64,000 nt of DNA from an uncultured Bacteroidales bacterium (GTDB lineage Bacteria; Bacteroidota; Bacteroidia; Bacteroidales; Bacteroidaceae): assembly GCA_937898885.1 (NCBI GenBank), contig CALDKD010000007.1, positions 3,955 through 67,954 on the forward strand, read 5' to 3'. Of the stretch, positions 1-9,799 are shown piece by piece (the stretch's first letter is position 1; each line of letters begins with the position of its first letter). The position numbers and the translations under genes are program-made. Below the pieces are notes generated by a model, which worked only from the letters and a program-made list of their open reading frames with translations, made no database searches and was not told where the DNA came from.

Positions 1-411
1 GGAGATAACCTCGCACTCCCACTCTTTAACGCCCATCACGCTCTCAGGAACCTTGATGGAGAGGTCGCCCTTTACTTTGCACTGGCAACCCAGACGCCAG
101 TTCTCCTTAATCTGCTTGCGGGTAAAGTGACCCTTCTCTGAATCGAGAATCTCGCCGCCACCTGCAGGAACCTGACACTTGCACTGACCGCAAGAGCCCT
201 TGCCGCCGCAGGCTGAGGGAAGGAATACGCCATTCTCAGCAAGAGTGCTCAGAAGGCTTGCGCCTGAATTGACCTCAAGCTGCTTGTCGCCGTTAATGGT
301 AATCTTTACCTTGCCAGATGCGACGAGGTAACTCTTTGCCACCAGCAGAATGACTACCAGCAGCAGGATTACAGCGAGAAAAACTATAATACTTGATAAA
401 TAGATATTCAT
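1..411 (-). CDS. nqrF: Na+-translocating NADH:quinone reductase subunit F, N-terminal part (cut by window edge)
   Basis: NqrF takes electrons from NADH through FAD to a 2Fe-2S cluster and passes them into the sodium-pumping Nqr complex in the inner membrane. The 137 codons visible start at the ATG whose complement lies at 409-411 and run off the left edge. They encode one N-terminal membrane helix (about residues 7-25) and a plant-type ferredoxin domain. The cluster cysteines are C68, C74 and C77, with C109 or C111 as the fourth. The FAD and NADH domains lie outside the window. It is the last gene of nqrABCDEF, 18 bp after nqrE. Identification is firm from the ferredoxin motif, the helix and the operon position. 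Confidence 0.95.
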   Translation of the reverse strand, partial: MNIYLSSIIVFLAVILLLVVILLVAKSYLVASGKVKITINGDKQLEVNSGASLLSTLAENGVFLPSACGGKGSCGQCKCQVPAGGGEILDSEKGHFTRKQIKENWRLGCQCKVKGDLSIKVPESVMGVKEWECEVIS

Positions 412-429
412 AACTTTTCCTCCTCTAAT

Positions 430-1038
430 TTAGATTGAAAGACCTGAGAAGCACATAAATGCCATAGCCATCAGGCCAACGGTGATGAAAGTGATACCGA
501 TGCCCTTCAATGGTTTTGGAACGTCGCTGTACTCCAGTTTCTCGCGGACAGCCGCCAGACATACGATGGCCAGCGCCCAGCCGAGACCTGAGCCGATTGC
601 GAATGCTATGGAGTCGCCAAAACAGCTGATGGCCTGTGAGTTGGTGGGATCCATGCCGATTCTCTGCTGCATGAAGAGCGAGCCGCCCATAATGGCGCAG
701 TTAACGGCAATCAGCGGCAGGAAGATACCCAGCGAGTTGTAGAGTGACGGAGAGAAACGCTCCACCACCATCTCAACCAGCTGAACGATACCGGCAATAA
801 CGGCAATGAAAAGTATGAAACTGAGGAAGCCGAGGCCCAGCGGGTCCAGAACCTTAGTCTGAAGCAGGTAGTTCACAGGCAGAGTGATCAGCTGCACAAA
901 GATGACAGCCACACCCAGTCCGAGAGCAGTCTTCACATTCTTTGATACGGCCAGGAATGAGCACATTCCCAGGAAGAATGCGAAAATCATATTGTCAACG
1001 AAGACCGATCTTATCAGTAAATCGAAAAAGTGTTCCAT
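430..1038 (-). CDS. nqrE: Na+-translocating NADH:quinone reductase subunit E
   Basis: NqrE (202 aa) is an integral membrane subunit of the Na+-NQR complex. With NqrD, to which it is related, it forms the inverted pair of six-helix subunits; known structures place an iron centre between the two. The protein begins with an amphipathic stretch and then a very hydrophobic segment starting near residue 15, and the rest is alternating hydrophobic helices, as expected for the family. Length matches the usual 195-205 aa. The ATG at 1038 is used. It lies between nqrD (21 bp upstream) and nqrF, and is almost certainly cotranscribed with both. Confidence 0.95.
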   Translation of the reverse strand: MEHFFDLLIRSVFVDNMIFAFFLGMCSFLAVSKNVKTALGLGVAVIFVQLITLPVNYLLQTKVLDPLGLGFLSFILFIAVIAGIVQLVEMVVERFSPSLYNSLGIFLPLIAVNCAIMGGSLFMQQRIGMDPTNSQAISCFGDSIAFAIGSGLGWALAIVCLAAVREKLEYSDVPKPLKGIGITFITVGLMAMAFMCFSGLSI

Positions 1039-1059
1039 AATTCCTAATTGTTTTAAAGA

Positions 1060-1689
1060 TTACTTTTCCTGAAGATCCTTATTCTTTGAGCGATGGAACC
1101 AGATGATGCAGCCTACCAGGATCAGAGCCATAGGAGGCATCAGCATAAGTCCGTTGTTCATATAACCGTGATCATAGCACCACTGCGGGATGACCTTGAA
1201 GCCCAACAGCTCGCCGCTGCCCAGAAGCTCGCGGACAAATGCCACGATGACCAGAATCAGCGCATAGCCAAGGCCGTTGCCAATACCGTCAAGGAATGAG
1301 TCCCAAGGCTTGTTCTGCATGGCAAATGCCTCCAGACGGCCCATCAGGATACAGTTGGTGATGATAAGTCCGATATATACCGACAGCTGAACGCTCACGT
1401 CATAAGCGAAAGCCTTCAGAATCTCGCTGACGATGGTAACGAGAGCTGCTACCACAACCAGCTGAACGATGATACGGATACGGTTTGGAATGGTATTTCT
1501 CAGGAGAGAAATGATTACGTTGGACATAGCCACGATTATGGTGACTGAGAGTCCCATAACGATGGCAGGCTCGAGCTTGGCCGTTACAGCCAGAGCGGAA
1601 CAGATACCAAGGATCTGTACAACAACCGGGTTATTCAACCACAGCGGCTGTCTCAATGCTTCATTATTCTTGTTTGCCATAACTGCCAT
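1060..1689 (-). CDS. nqrD: Na+-translocating NADH:quinone reductase subunit D
   Basis: NqrD (209 aa) is the membrane partner of NqrE in the sodium-pumping NADH:quinone reductase. The sequence shows several hydrophobic helices and a short basic C-terminus (about residues 196-209). The ATG at 1689 overlaps the last base of the nqrC stop codon, so the two are probably translationally coupled. A second in-frame ATG three codons later (1680) would also serve and would shorten the protein to 206 aa. The position between nqrC and nqrE agrees with the canonical nqrABCDEF order. Confidence 0.94.
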   Translation of the reverse strand: MAVMANKNNEALRQPLWLNNPVVVQILGICSALAVTAKLEPAIVMGLSVTIIVAMSNVIISLLRNTIPNRIRIIVQLVVVAALVTIVSEILKAFAYDVSVQLSVYIGLIITNCILMGRLEAFAMQNKPWDSFLDGIGNGLGYALILVIVAFVRELLGSGELLGFKVIPQWCYDHGYMNNGLMLMPPMALILVGCIIWFHRSKNKDLQEK

Positions 1690-2600
1690 TAATTATTGTG
1701 TTCATTACAATCGGCCTGATCTGACTCGCAGCAGTCCTCATCGCCCTCGCAGGCACCCTGATGCTCCTTGCAGCAGGCCTTTGTGAGGAACGGAATGTAT
1801 TCCGCCAGGACGGTTTTGATCATATTGTTCACGCCGTTTGATGTCATAGTAGCGGCAGTGATGCCGTCAACCTCATACTGGGCGTCGGTTGCCTTGCCGA
1901 ACTTTGTCACTGTAAGCGCCACATCCTCGTCCTTAACCACGTTCTTGCCGATGAAACGGTCCTGGAAGTACCCGGTAGCAATCTCGCCACCCAGACCCGG
2001 AGTCTCGCCGGAATGTGAGAAATAGGTGCCGTAGATGGTGTTGCGGTCCTCATTCAGAGCAATGTAGCCCCAGATCGGGCCCCACAGGCCAAGTCCGTTC
2101 ATCGGGATGATGAACTTTCTCTGTCCGTCAATCTCGGCAATGAAAATATGCTTGCGGCCTTCCTGCAGTTCCTGCTTGTACTTGTCGCTGGTCTTGAAGT
2201 CAGCCTCATCAACCTGCCCGGACGGTTTGCCGTTCTCTGCCATCAGGAAGTCACCCTTGATTACCTCAGCGTATGTGGCGGCAACGTCGGCCGGCTCAGA
2301 GATGTTGAGAGCAGAGAGAATCTGCTTCTTGGTATCGTTCTTGACGTTCGCCTCCTGACGGTCCTTCAGGACCTGTGACACGAACACCAGAAGGAAAGCC
2401 ACGATGATTACCATTACAGCGGCATATATGATGGTATATACGTTGCTGTTGGTGTTGAGACCCTTCTTCCTTGCAGGAGCCTCGGGAGTTATCTGCTCGA
2501 ACTTTGAAGCCGGAGCCTGGCATACAGGACAGGCGTCGGGAGCATTGTCACCTTTGTGGACATAGCCACAAACAGTACATTTGAATTCCTTTGTAGCCAT
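1689..2600 (-). CDS. nqrC: NqrC with fused N-terminal rubredoxin-like domain and Cys-rich tail
   Basis: NqrC carries one covalently bound FMN on the outer face of the membrane and relays electrons within Na+-NQR. This 303-aa version has three parts. Residues 5-35 form a rubrerythrin-type rubredoxin-like domain with C8, C11, C24 and C27 in two CxxC knuckles. Residues 52-76 are a membrane helix, followed by the usual FMN-binding domain, whose flavinylation motif DGITAATMT (245-253) fits the D-x-x-[ST]-[GA]-A-T-x-T pattern with T253 as acceptor. Residues 276-298 hold six cysteines in an acidic tail. The usual family length is about 230-260 aa, so both ends are extensions. The start is the ATG at 2600, four bases after the nqrB stop. 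If NqrC keeps its normal topology the rubredoxin domain faces the cytoplasm. Confidence 0.93.
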   Translation of the reverse strand: MATKEFKCTVCGYVHKGDNAPDACPVCQAPASKFEQITPEAPARKKGLNTNSNVYTIIYAAVMVIIVAFLLVFVSQVLKDRQEANVKNDTKKQILSALNISEPADVAATYAEVIKGDFLMAENGKPSGQVDEADFKTSDKYKQELQEGRKHIFIAEIDGQRKFIIPMNGLGLWGPIWGYIALNEDRNTIYGTYFSHSGETPGLGGEIATGYFQDRFIGKNVVKDEDVALTVTKFGKATDAQYEVDGITAATMTSNGVNNMIKTVLAEYIPFLTKACCKEHQGACEGDEDCCESDQADCNEHNN

Positions 2601-2604
2601 AACC

Positions 2605-3762
2605 TTATTTATTTACTCGTTTTGCACGTTTGTTTACATTAGCCTGAACCACACAGTAGTCGATGAGCGGAGCGAAGCAGTTCATCAGCAGGATGGCAAG
2701 CATCATACCCTCAGGATAACCTGGATTCATAACACGGATTGTGATAGCCATAGCGCCAATCAGGAAGCCATAGATGAACTTACCTGTCTCGGTACGTGCG
2801 GATGTCACAGGGTCAGTAGCCATGAATACGGCACCGAAGCAGAAACCGCCTACTACGAAGTGCTCGTACCAAGGCATTGCAGCCATAGCGCTGTCCGGAC
2901 CCACCTGGTTGAACAGGAATGCCACAAGACCGCCGCCGACGAAAACTGACAGCATTGTCTTCCAGCTTGCTATTCCGGTATAGAGGAGCAGCAACGCGCC
3001 AAGAGCGATGGCGATTACGCTGGTCTCACCCACTGAGCCCGGAACGAGGCCCCATACCATATTCCAGTCAAATGCCGGAGCGGCCGCAGCTACAGATGCG
3101 GCACCAAGTGTGGTAGCCTGTGTGTAGCCGTCGATTGATGCGCCAAGGCCGCAGATAGCGTGATCCACAACCCATACGGCATCGCCCGATATAACTGAAG
3201 GATATGCGAAGAAGATGAATGCGCGTGTGATAAGGGCGACATTCAGGAAGTTCATTCCCGTACCGCCGAATATCTCCTTGGCGAAGATGACGGAGAATGC
3301 GACGGCAATCGCGAGAATCCAGAGCGGGCAGGTAGCCGGAACAATCAGAGGAATGATGAAACCTGATACCAGGTATCCCTCCTGAATCTCCTCGTGCTTC
3401 CACTGTGCCACAGTGAACTCAATAGCCAGACCTACAACGTACGATACGATGATTCTTGGCAGCACTGCCAGGAAACCGAAGCCGAATACAGGCCAGAAAT
3501 CAGTAGCAAGGCCGGCAGCGATGAAGTGCTGGTAGCCTACGTTATACATACCGAACAGAAGAGCCGGACAAAGGGCGATGACCACCATAATCATCATTCG
3601 CTTGCTGTCGAATGCGTCGTGGATGTTGGAGCCGCACTTTGAGGTTGCGTTCGGAACATAAAGGAAGGACTCAAATCCCTCGTAAAGCGAACGGAAGGCG
3701 TGAAGTTTGCCGTCTTCCTGGAAGTTCGGTTTGATCTTATCAAGATAATTTCTCAGACTCAT
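2605..3762 (-). CDS. nqrB: Na+-translocating NADH:quinone reductase subunit B
   Basis: NqrB (385 aa) is the largest membrane subunit of Na+-NQR. In the family it carries riboflavin and a threonine-linked FMN and forms the Na+ path. The sequence is rich in membrane helices from about residue 55 on, and has a DGYTQATT segment at 211-218 at the place of the family FMN-Thr motif, with T217 the likely acceptor. The ATG at 3762 is supported by an AGGAGG ribosome-binding site at about 3771-3776, unusually strong for this phylum. It sits 18 bp after nqrA. Confidence 0.95.
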   Translation of the reverse strand: MSLRNYLDKIKPNFQEDGKLHAFRSLYEGFESFLYVPNATSKCGSNIHDAFDSKRMMIMVVIALCPALLFGMYNVGYQHFIAAGLATDFWPVFGFGFLAVLPRIIVSYVVGLAIEFTVAQWKHEEIQEGYLVSGFIIPLIVPATCPLWILAIAVAFSVIFAKEIFGGTGMNFLNVALITRAFIFFAYPSVISGDAVWVVDHAICGLGASIDGYTQATTLGAASVAAAAPAFDWNMVWGLVPGSVGETSVIAIALGALLLLYTGIASWKTMLSVFVGGGLVAFLFNQVGPDSAMAAMPWYEHFVVGGFCFGAVFMATDPVTSARTETGKFIYGFLIGAMAITIRVMNPGYPEGMMLAILLMNCFAPLIDYCVVQANVNKRAKRVNK

Positions 3763-3780
3763 ATCTTTACCTCCTATCCG

Positions 3781-5142
3781 TTAGGCCATCTCGGCACGTA
3801 AGTTGTCAAGGCCCTCGCGTACGATACGCTGGAGCTCAAGCTTCGATGAATCCACAAACTCACACAGGGCGAAGTCCTCAGGAGCCACCTCATAAATACC
3901 ATAAGCCTCCATCTTGTCAATATTGCCAGTGATGATGGCCTTAATCAAATACTCTGGATATATGTCCATCGGGAATACCTTGTCATACTCGCCAGACATG
4001 ATCATATGGCGCTCGCTGCCCTTGATACGGGCGTCGATGTCGTATTCCTTCTTCGGACAGAAGATACCTGAGAGCCAGGAGAAGAACGTGCGGCTTACGC
4101 TGTATGTGCCGAACCTCGGCATAATCCAGCCCATAAACTCGTTGACATCGTCTCCCTCCGGAATAGCGGTAACCATATTCGAGAATGCGCCGAGCCAGCT
4201 GTCGATGCCGGTCTTCTTGCCTGTAAGCACGTTACCGTTGATGATGCGTGCGGATGAGACATCTTTGAGACGACCGCCCAGGATTGACTCAAGGTCAGCG
4301 CCGACAACAGCCTTGCAGTATGCGGGCTCTGCGACCTTGGAGCCGCCGATGGCAATCAGACGGGTCATATCAACCTTGCCGCTGTTGAACATACGGCCGA
4401 TGAAGATGACTGCCTCAGGGTCAATTGTCCATACAACCTCGCCCTTGTTGACCGGCTTGATGTGATTGATCTGAACGCCTACATTGCCTGCGGGATTAGC
4501 GCCCTTGAACACGTACACGTCAACGTTCTTGGCCTCGGTGAGAGCCTTTGATGTCTGCTCCGCGCTGATACCCAGAGATGTGGGGGCGATCTTTGACAGA
4601 GCGCTCAGACCAGTCTGGAAATCCAGCTCGTTGCCGGCCAGCACGAACTCAAAGTCCGGTGCAAGTGGCTTGGAGTCAAATGCGGACACAAAAATGCCCC
4701 TCGGGCTGTCTGCCGGAGAGGCAATCACATCGTAAGGACGCTGACGGAAGAAGCCGAAAAGACCTGCCTCCTGCAACGCCTCAAGAATCTCACGGCCAGA
4801 GAGCGACTGCACGCTCTTCACGCCGAACTCAACATACTCCTGTACAGCATCCGGAGCGACAACCACAGACAGCACCTTGCGGCGCGCGCCTCTGTTTACA
4901 GCTGTCACCTCGCCGCTCACCGGAGAGACGAACTTAACCTCGGGATGGTTCTTATCTATGAAAAGAGCCTCCCCGGCCTTCACTTTCTGCTGCTCTTTTA
5001 CCACCACCTTAGGGGTGACACCGGTAAAATCGTCGGGACACAGCGCGCAGCTTGCTGGCTTGCGTGTATCAACGACTTTCTTTTCCGGCTTGCCAAGCAA
5101 CCGAATGTCAAGACCTTTTCTCAATCGGATAATTTCTGACAT
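3781..5142 (-). CDS. nqrA: Na+-translocating NADH:quinone reductase subunit A
   Basis: NqrA (453 aa) is the large peripheral cytoplasmic subunit of Na+-NQR and lies near the quinone site. The protein shows the family N-terminus (LRKGLDIRLLGKPEKKV), a lipoyl-like GXXV..DK region around residues 45-75, and a soluble composition throughout. The length is normal. It is the first gene of the nqr operon; the ATG at 5142 is the only sensible start. The region upstream is shared with the divergent tamB gene, and a TAATTTCG sequence (complement of 5181-5188) could be its -7 element, though no clear -33 box was found. Confidence 0.95.
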   Translation of the reverse strand: MSEIIRLRKGLDIRLLGKPEKKVVDTRKPASCALCPDDFTGVTPKVVVKEQQKVKAGEALFIDKNHPEVKFVSPVSGEVTAVNRGARRKVLSVVVAPDAVQEYVEFGVKSVQSLSGREILEALQEAGLFGFFRQRPYDVIASPADSPRGIFVSAFDSKPLAPDFEFVLAGNELDFQTGLSALSKIAPTSLGISAEQTSKALTEAKNVDVYVFKGANPAGNVGVQINHIKPVNKGEVVWTIDPEAVIFIGRMFNSGKVDMTRLIAIGGSKVAEPAYCKAVVGADLESILGGRLKDVSSARIINGNVLTGKKTGIDSWLGAFSNMVTAIPEGDDVNEFMGWIMPRFGTYSVSRTFFSWLSGIFCPKKEYDIDARIKGSERHMIMSGEYDKVFPMDIYPEYLIKAIITGNIDKMEAYGIYEVAPEDFALCEFVDSSKLELQRIVREGLDNLRAEMA

Positions 5143-5304
5143 TGATTTAAGCTATATTTTGGAAAAAACATTCTTGGGCGCGAAATTACAACTTAAATAC
5201 ATAATAATATAATAAAAGAAGGGTTTGTTATCAACAATATTAAATAATGTGAGTTTACATACACGATTTGCAATTCCAATATCACAGAATCCAAATATTG
5301 AACG

Positions 5305-5312
5305 TAATTTTG
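5305..5312 (+). promoter_or_regulatory. Promoter -7 element of tamB
   Basis: TAATTTTG matches the Bacteroidetes -7 consensus TAnnTTTG and ends 18 bases before the tamB ATG at 5331. A longer reading from a TTG at 5268 would put this box inside the coding region, so the ATG is preferred. No good -33 TTTG was found. Confidence 0.5.
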
Positions 5313-5330
5313 CAAGTTGCGCGTAGTGTA

Positions 5331-8300
5331 ATGAAATCAGGCCGGATAATACATATCTTTTTGGTGTCGCTGCTCATAGTCTATATGGGCGGCAGCCTTG
5401 TCCTGAACAATGGCAAGATTCGCGGACAGATCAGCGGCAGCCTGTCATCAATAGCAGGCAAGGCTCTGGGAGGGACTGTCACTATGGATGATGTATCGCT
5501 TACAAGACCCTGCGGCATAAAGCTCAACGACGTGACCATAATCTCTCCGGCGAGCGACACCATTGCCCGCATCGGCACCCTTGACGTGAGGATGCGGCTG
5601 CTGCCATTGCTCAGGAAGCAGATACGTGTGTCTGGAGTAAGGCTTCTTGGACCTGACATCAGAGTATCCAGAGATTCTCTGAACGGCGATACGAACTTGC
5701 AATATATCATAGACAAATTTGCCAAAGACACTACCCGCCAGAAGAAAGGATTGCCTGATATCAGAGTGAATTCCGTGATAATCAGAAACGGGCGGCTCAG
5801 ATACGATGTGGCGGACCAGCCAGTCACCGACTCAATCCTGAACAAATCCCATATAGACCTCCGCAAGCTCAATGCCAACATATCGCTCAAGGCTCTGTCG
5901 GCCGATACTGCCTGCATCAGCATCAGGAGACTCGTATGCGAGGAGGCATCGGGGCTGGCGCTCCACGCCATGGAGGCTGAGGTAAAGGCAGGAAAAGACC
6001 ATCTGGACATAACGGATCTCCTTGTACGGACGAGCAGCAGCAGGCTTTCCATAGACAAGGCCTTTTTGGGGGCCGGCCTTGACGGTGCCATTCCTGAAGA
6101 CCTGGCGCTATACCTGTCTGTACGTGAGTCAAGAGTCAATCCGTCTGATTTCAAAGCCATAGTCCCATCGCTCGGGAGTTTCAATGACCGGCTGCGTCTG
6201 AGCGCGGAGATATCAGGCAGCATAAATGACCTGAACATATCAAGACTGGCGCTCAGTTCCGGGGATGGCGAGACCGTAACGATCAGGCTCCGTGGCAACG
6301 TAAGCGGCCCATATGACAAGGCTATGGCACTGAACGGAATGACAGCAAGCCTCAGTACTGGCAGCGGCCTGTACGAATGGGCAAGCCAGATGCTTTCCGG
6401 TTTTGGAATAGCCCTGCCCCAGATAGTCCGCACAATAGGCGCGTCCACCGTAAACATCTTCTGCAATGGCGATATGGACAACAACCGTCTGGAGTGCGAC
6501 ATCACATCGGCGGCATTGGGGAATTTATCCGCCCATATTGCCACAAAAGACGGGATTCACGACGCCACTGTCAATTCCGGCCAGATCAGATTGGGACAGA
6601 TAACGGGCAGCAAGGATTTAGGAAGCGCCATTCTGAGCGCATCTGTCCAGAGGCTGCGGATAGACAGCGTTGGCGTAAGCGGAGATATCAGAGTGTCTGT
6701 TCCGTCAATAGAATTCAGGCAATACACTTACAGAGACATTGCGATAGCCGGCAAACTGGCTCAAGACAGGTACGACATTGAGGCACTGGTGTCTGATGTG
6801 AATGCCGTATTGTCCGCAAGCGCTAGCTGGCTGCCGCAGACAGGAGAGCTTAGCGCCGCCGTAAATGTAGATACACTCAATCTGGCTGAGACAAATCTGA
6901 TGACAAAGGATTCCGTGGCGATAGTTTCCGGAAATATAGCAGCCAGCCTCACCGGCAAGGAGGCTGACAAAATGCGTGGAAGGATTACCGTCAATGACCT
7001 GGCATACACAAACTCATCCGGCACAACGCCTTTCCACACTGTAGAGCTGATGATGCGCGACGTAATAGGAGACCAGCTGGTCACATCGCTTACAAGCGAG
7101 TTGATGAACGCCACCATCACAGGCCACTACTCTCCCACCACGCTCGCACATTCGCTCACATCGGTCATAAGCAAGGCATTGCCATCGCTCTACAGCAAGA
7201 TTACTCCTGCAGGAAAAGCGGCCGGAACCTATGCTGACAATCAGTTTGACATAGCCCTGAGCATAAACAAGACAGACCTTCCCCTGAGGCTTCTGAACAT
7301 TCCGCTGGAGCTCAACGATATGGTAATACTTAACGCCAGCGTCGATGACAAGAGCGGCAAGAGCAGAATGTATGCGGTGGCGCCTTCCATAACATTCAAG
7401 GACCAGGACATCAGCGGAGCGAGCATCGTATTCGACAGCAGCAGCGATACACTTTCCCTCAGTCTGAACGGTGAGGTCAGCAAGGGGATAGGCAAGCCCA
7501 CCGGCATTCACGCCTTCGTAGGCGGCCACGAGGACAGGCTCAGCGGCCTTATGACCTGGAAATCGGGCGATGAGGGCGAGTTTGAGGGAAGCCTTCTCTC
7601 TTCTGCCACATTCGGACCATACGATGCCAGGAGCGGCAATCTGCGCTGGCAGGCCGACATAGACAACACCACCATCAAGCTCAATGGTACCGACTGGCAC
7701 ATAGACAACACCACGGTAGTATCCGACTCCAGCAGGTTCGATATCAAGGGACTGAGCATCTCACACGGCAACCAGTACCTGCGCGCCGACGGAACAGTAT
7801 CGGCAGACTCAGCCAGCGTCCTGCGGGCGGAGCTGAGCGAGATTGACCTTGGAGAGATAATGGGTATGACCGGCAAGAACGAGCTTGGCTTGTCGGGAAT
7901 CACCTCAGGAAAGGTATATGCACGGTCAATACTGGCAAAGCCCGTATTGTATGGCAATATTGGTATTGAGGATTTAAGGCTGATGAACACCGGTTTCGGT
8001 GATGTAAGTGTTGACGGACGGTGGAACAATGACACCAGGACCGTTGGGATTCTGGCAAGCATAGATCTTGGCGAGGACTCTCTTACAAGGGCCACGGGCA
8101 CCTACTCTCCCGCCACAGACAGCATTGACATCAGCATAGAGGCTCATCATCTGGACCTCTGTTTCCTCAACTCACTGCTCCCGAAGAGCGTGTTCAACGA
8201 GTTGAGAGGACATACCACCACCATTCAGGACATGCGGTTGGCCGGAACCACAAAGCGATTCAACCTGGAGGGTGTGGCATTCCTTGAGAACGCGTTCTTC

Positions 8301-9746
8301 GATGTGGCGCCAAACAACTGCAAATACCGCGTTGAGGGCGACACTCTGCGGTTCGTGCCGGACAAAATGATTTTCTCTGACATTCACGTACAGGACGAGG
8401 CGGGCAACAAGGCTCTTCTGGACTGTATTGTGGAGCACAACCATTTAAAGAACATCACTGTTGACCTTGGAATAAGGTCTGAGGGGGTAAAGGTATTCAG
8501 CATGCCCAGGACTGATGCCGCACAATTCTATGGCGACGTATATGCCGGTGGCACTCCGCACCTTTCCACACAGCCGGGGCTTACCCTGATAAGCGGCAAC
8601 GCCAGGACCGCACGCGGCACAGAGATTCACATCAGCCCAACATTCAGCAACGCCGTGGAGTATCAGTTCCTGACAATTCGCGACCCCAACAAAGTAAACG
8701 AGGTACAGGAGCAGGAGAATTCCTCAAAGGCCCCAAAGAATAACTCTGACGCTCTCAGAATCAATCTGAATCTGGGAATAACGGAGGATGCCTCCATTCA
8801 CGCCGACATGAGCAGCATATCCGGTTACACGCACGGCAGTGGCAATGTCATTGTCAATTACAACAAGCGTGACGGTACATTCGTCTATGGCGATTTCAAT
8901 GCCACCGGAGGAAAATGTACTCTTTCCCTGCAGCAGCTGCTGCGCAAGGAGTTCAACATAATGAACGACAGCCGTGTGGTATTCAATGGAAACATAGCAT
9001 CCAGCACGCTCGACATCCACACAAGCTATATTGTCAACTCAGTGGCGCTCAACGACCTTGACGCAAGCGCCAACAGCTCATCGCACGTCAGGGTACGCTG
9101 TCTGATGGATGTAACCGGCAATATCTCCAACCCGCAGCTGGCATTCAATGTTGACCTGCCTCAGGGCTCAGCCGAGGACAAGGAGATTGTAGCCGGAGCC
9201 ACCGCCACCGAGGAGCAGCGGAATATGCAGTTCATGTACCTTCTTGCCGTAGGAAAATTCTACACATACGACAATGCAGGGAATGACGGTGCGGCATTCA
9301 CCACATCAACGGCGATGGAATCACTTCTGAACTCCACCGTGAACGGCCAGATAAACAACCTGCTGTCTCAGGTAATCAACAGCGACAACATAACATTGTC
9401 CAGTAATGTGAGCACGGCATACCTTGCAGAGGATAAGGCATCGTTCGTAGATAACACATTTGAGGGCATTCTGGAGGCGCGCCTGCTCAACAACAGGCTT
9501 CTGATAAACGGCAATTTCGGCTACAGGGAGAGCACCCTGAACAACACATCGAACTTTATCGGCGATGTGGAGGTCAAGTATCTGCTTCTGCCAAAAATCG
9601 GCGTGAGCCTTTTCGGATACAACCGTAACAACCAGCGCTACTTCACCAAGACCACACTCAACACTCAGGGTATCGGAGTGGCATACGAGACAAACTTCGA
9701 CAGATTCATCAAGCCAAAGGAAAAGGCTGAGAAGGCTGAGAAATAA
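5331..9746 (+). CDS. tamB: TamB-like translocation/assembly module protein
   Basis: This 1471-aa protein is a TamB (former DUF490) family member, an inner-membrane-anchored bridge across the periplasm that is thought to move lipids or help outer-membrane protein assembly. It shows an N-terminal membrane anchor (about residues 5-22), then more than 1100 residues rich in short beta-strands with repeated G-x-[VI]-x-[VI] patterns, and the TamB C-terminal domain at about 1200-1460. The last residues are Lys/Glu-rich. The ATG at 5331 was chosen because it directly precedes the lysine and anchor and because the promoter -7 box lies just upstream. It stands alone, divergent from nqr, and converges on proS at a shared terminator. 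Confidence 0.88.
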   Translation: MKSGRIIHIFLVSLLIVYMGGSLVLNNGKIRGQISGSLSSIAGKALGGTVTMDDVSLTRPCGIKLNDVTIISPASDTIARIGTLDVRMRLLPLLRKQIRVSGVRLLGPDIRVSRDSLNGDTNLQYIIDKFAKDTTRQKKGLPDIRVNSVIIRNGRLRYDVADQPVTDSILNKSHIDLRKLNANISLKALSADTACISIRRLVCEEASGLALHAMEAEVKAGKDHLDITDLLVRTSSSRLSIDKAFLGAGLDGAIPEDLALYLSVRESRVNPSDFKAIVPSLGSFNDRLRLSAEISGSINDLNISRLALSSGDGETVTIRLRGNVSGPYDKAMALNGMTASLSTGSGLYEWASQMLSGFGIALPQIVRTIGASTVNIFCNGDMDNNRLECDITSAALGNLSAHIATKDGIHDATVNSGQIRLGQITGSKDLGSAILSASVQRLRIDSVGVSGDIRVSVPSIEFRQYTYRDIAIAGKLAQDRYDIEALVSDVNAVLSASASWLPQTGELSAAVNVDTLNLAETNLMTKDSVAIVSGNIAASLTGKEADKMRGRITVNDLAYTNSSGTTPFHTVELMMRDVIGDQLVTSLTSELMNATITGHYSPTTLAHSLTSVISKALPSLYSKITPAGKAAGTYADNQFDIALSINKTDLPLRLLNIPLELNDMVILNASVDDKSGKSRMYAVAPSITFKDQDISGASIVFDSSSDTLSLSLNGEVSKGIGKPTGIHAFVGGHEDRLSGLMTWKSGDEGEFEGSLLSSATFGPYDARSGNLRWQADIDNTTIKLNGTDWHIDNTTVVSDSSRFDIKGLSISHGNQYLRADGTVSADSASVLRAELSEIDLGEIMGMTGKNELGLSGITSGKVYARSILAKPVLYGNIGIEDLRLMNTGFGDVSVDGRWNNDTRTVGILASIDLGEDSLTRATGTYSPATDSIDISIEAHHLDLCFLNSLLPKSVFNELRGHTTTIQDMRLAGTTKRFNLEGVAFLENAFFDVAPNNCKYRVEGDTLRFVPDKMIFSDIHVQDEAGNKALLDCIVEHNHLKNITVDLGIRSEGVKVFSMPRTDAAQFYGDVYAGGTPHLSTQPGLTLISGNARTARGTEIHISPTFSNAVEYQFLTIRDPNKVNEVQEQENSSKAPKNNSDALRINLNLGITEDASIHADMSSISGYTHGSGNVIVNYNKRDGTFVYGDFNATGGKCTLSLQQLLRKEFNIMNDSRVVFNGNIASSTLDIHTSYIVNSVALNDLDASANSSSHVRVRCLMDVTGNISNPQLAFNVDLPQGSAEDKEIVAGATATEEQRNMQFMYLLAVGKFYTYDNAGNDGAAFTTSTAMESLLNSTVNGQINNLLSQVINSDNITLSSNVSTAYLAEDKASFVDNTFEGILEARLLNNRLLINGNFGYRESTLNNTSNFIGDVEVKYLLLPKIGVSLFGYNRNNQRYFTKTTLNTQGIGVAYETNFDRFIKPKEKAEKAEK

Positions 9747-9748
9747 AA

Positions 9749-9778
9749 AGAACGGCCATCCCACGGGAGAGCCGTTCT
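9749..9778. terminator. Bidirectional terminator between tamB and proS
   Basis: Arms AGAACGGC (9749-9756) and GCCGTTCT (9771-9778) form a perfect 8-bp stem, with CCC/GGG pairing inside the loop. A T-run follows on the plus strand (9780-9784) and an A-run precedes it, so it can stop both converging genes. Confidence 0.85.
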
Positions 9779-9799
9779 CTTTTTATCGGTTTTTTCAAA

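Noticed and set aside
5381..6544. A 387-codon minus-strand frame inside tamB
   Set aside because: Low-complexity Ser/Leu/Arg composition and no motif; the plus-strand TamB reading is well supported.
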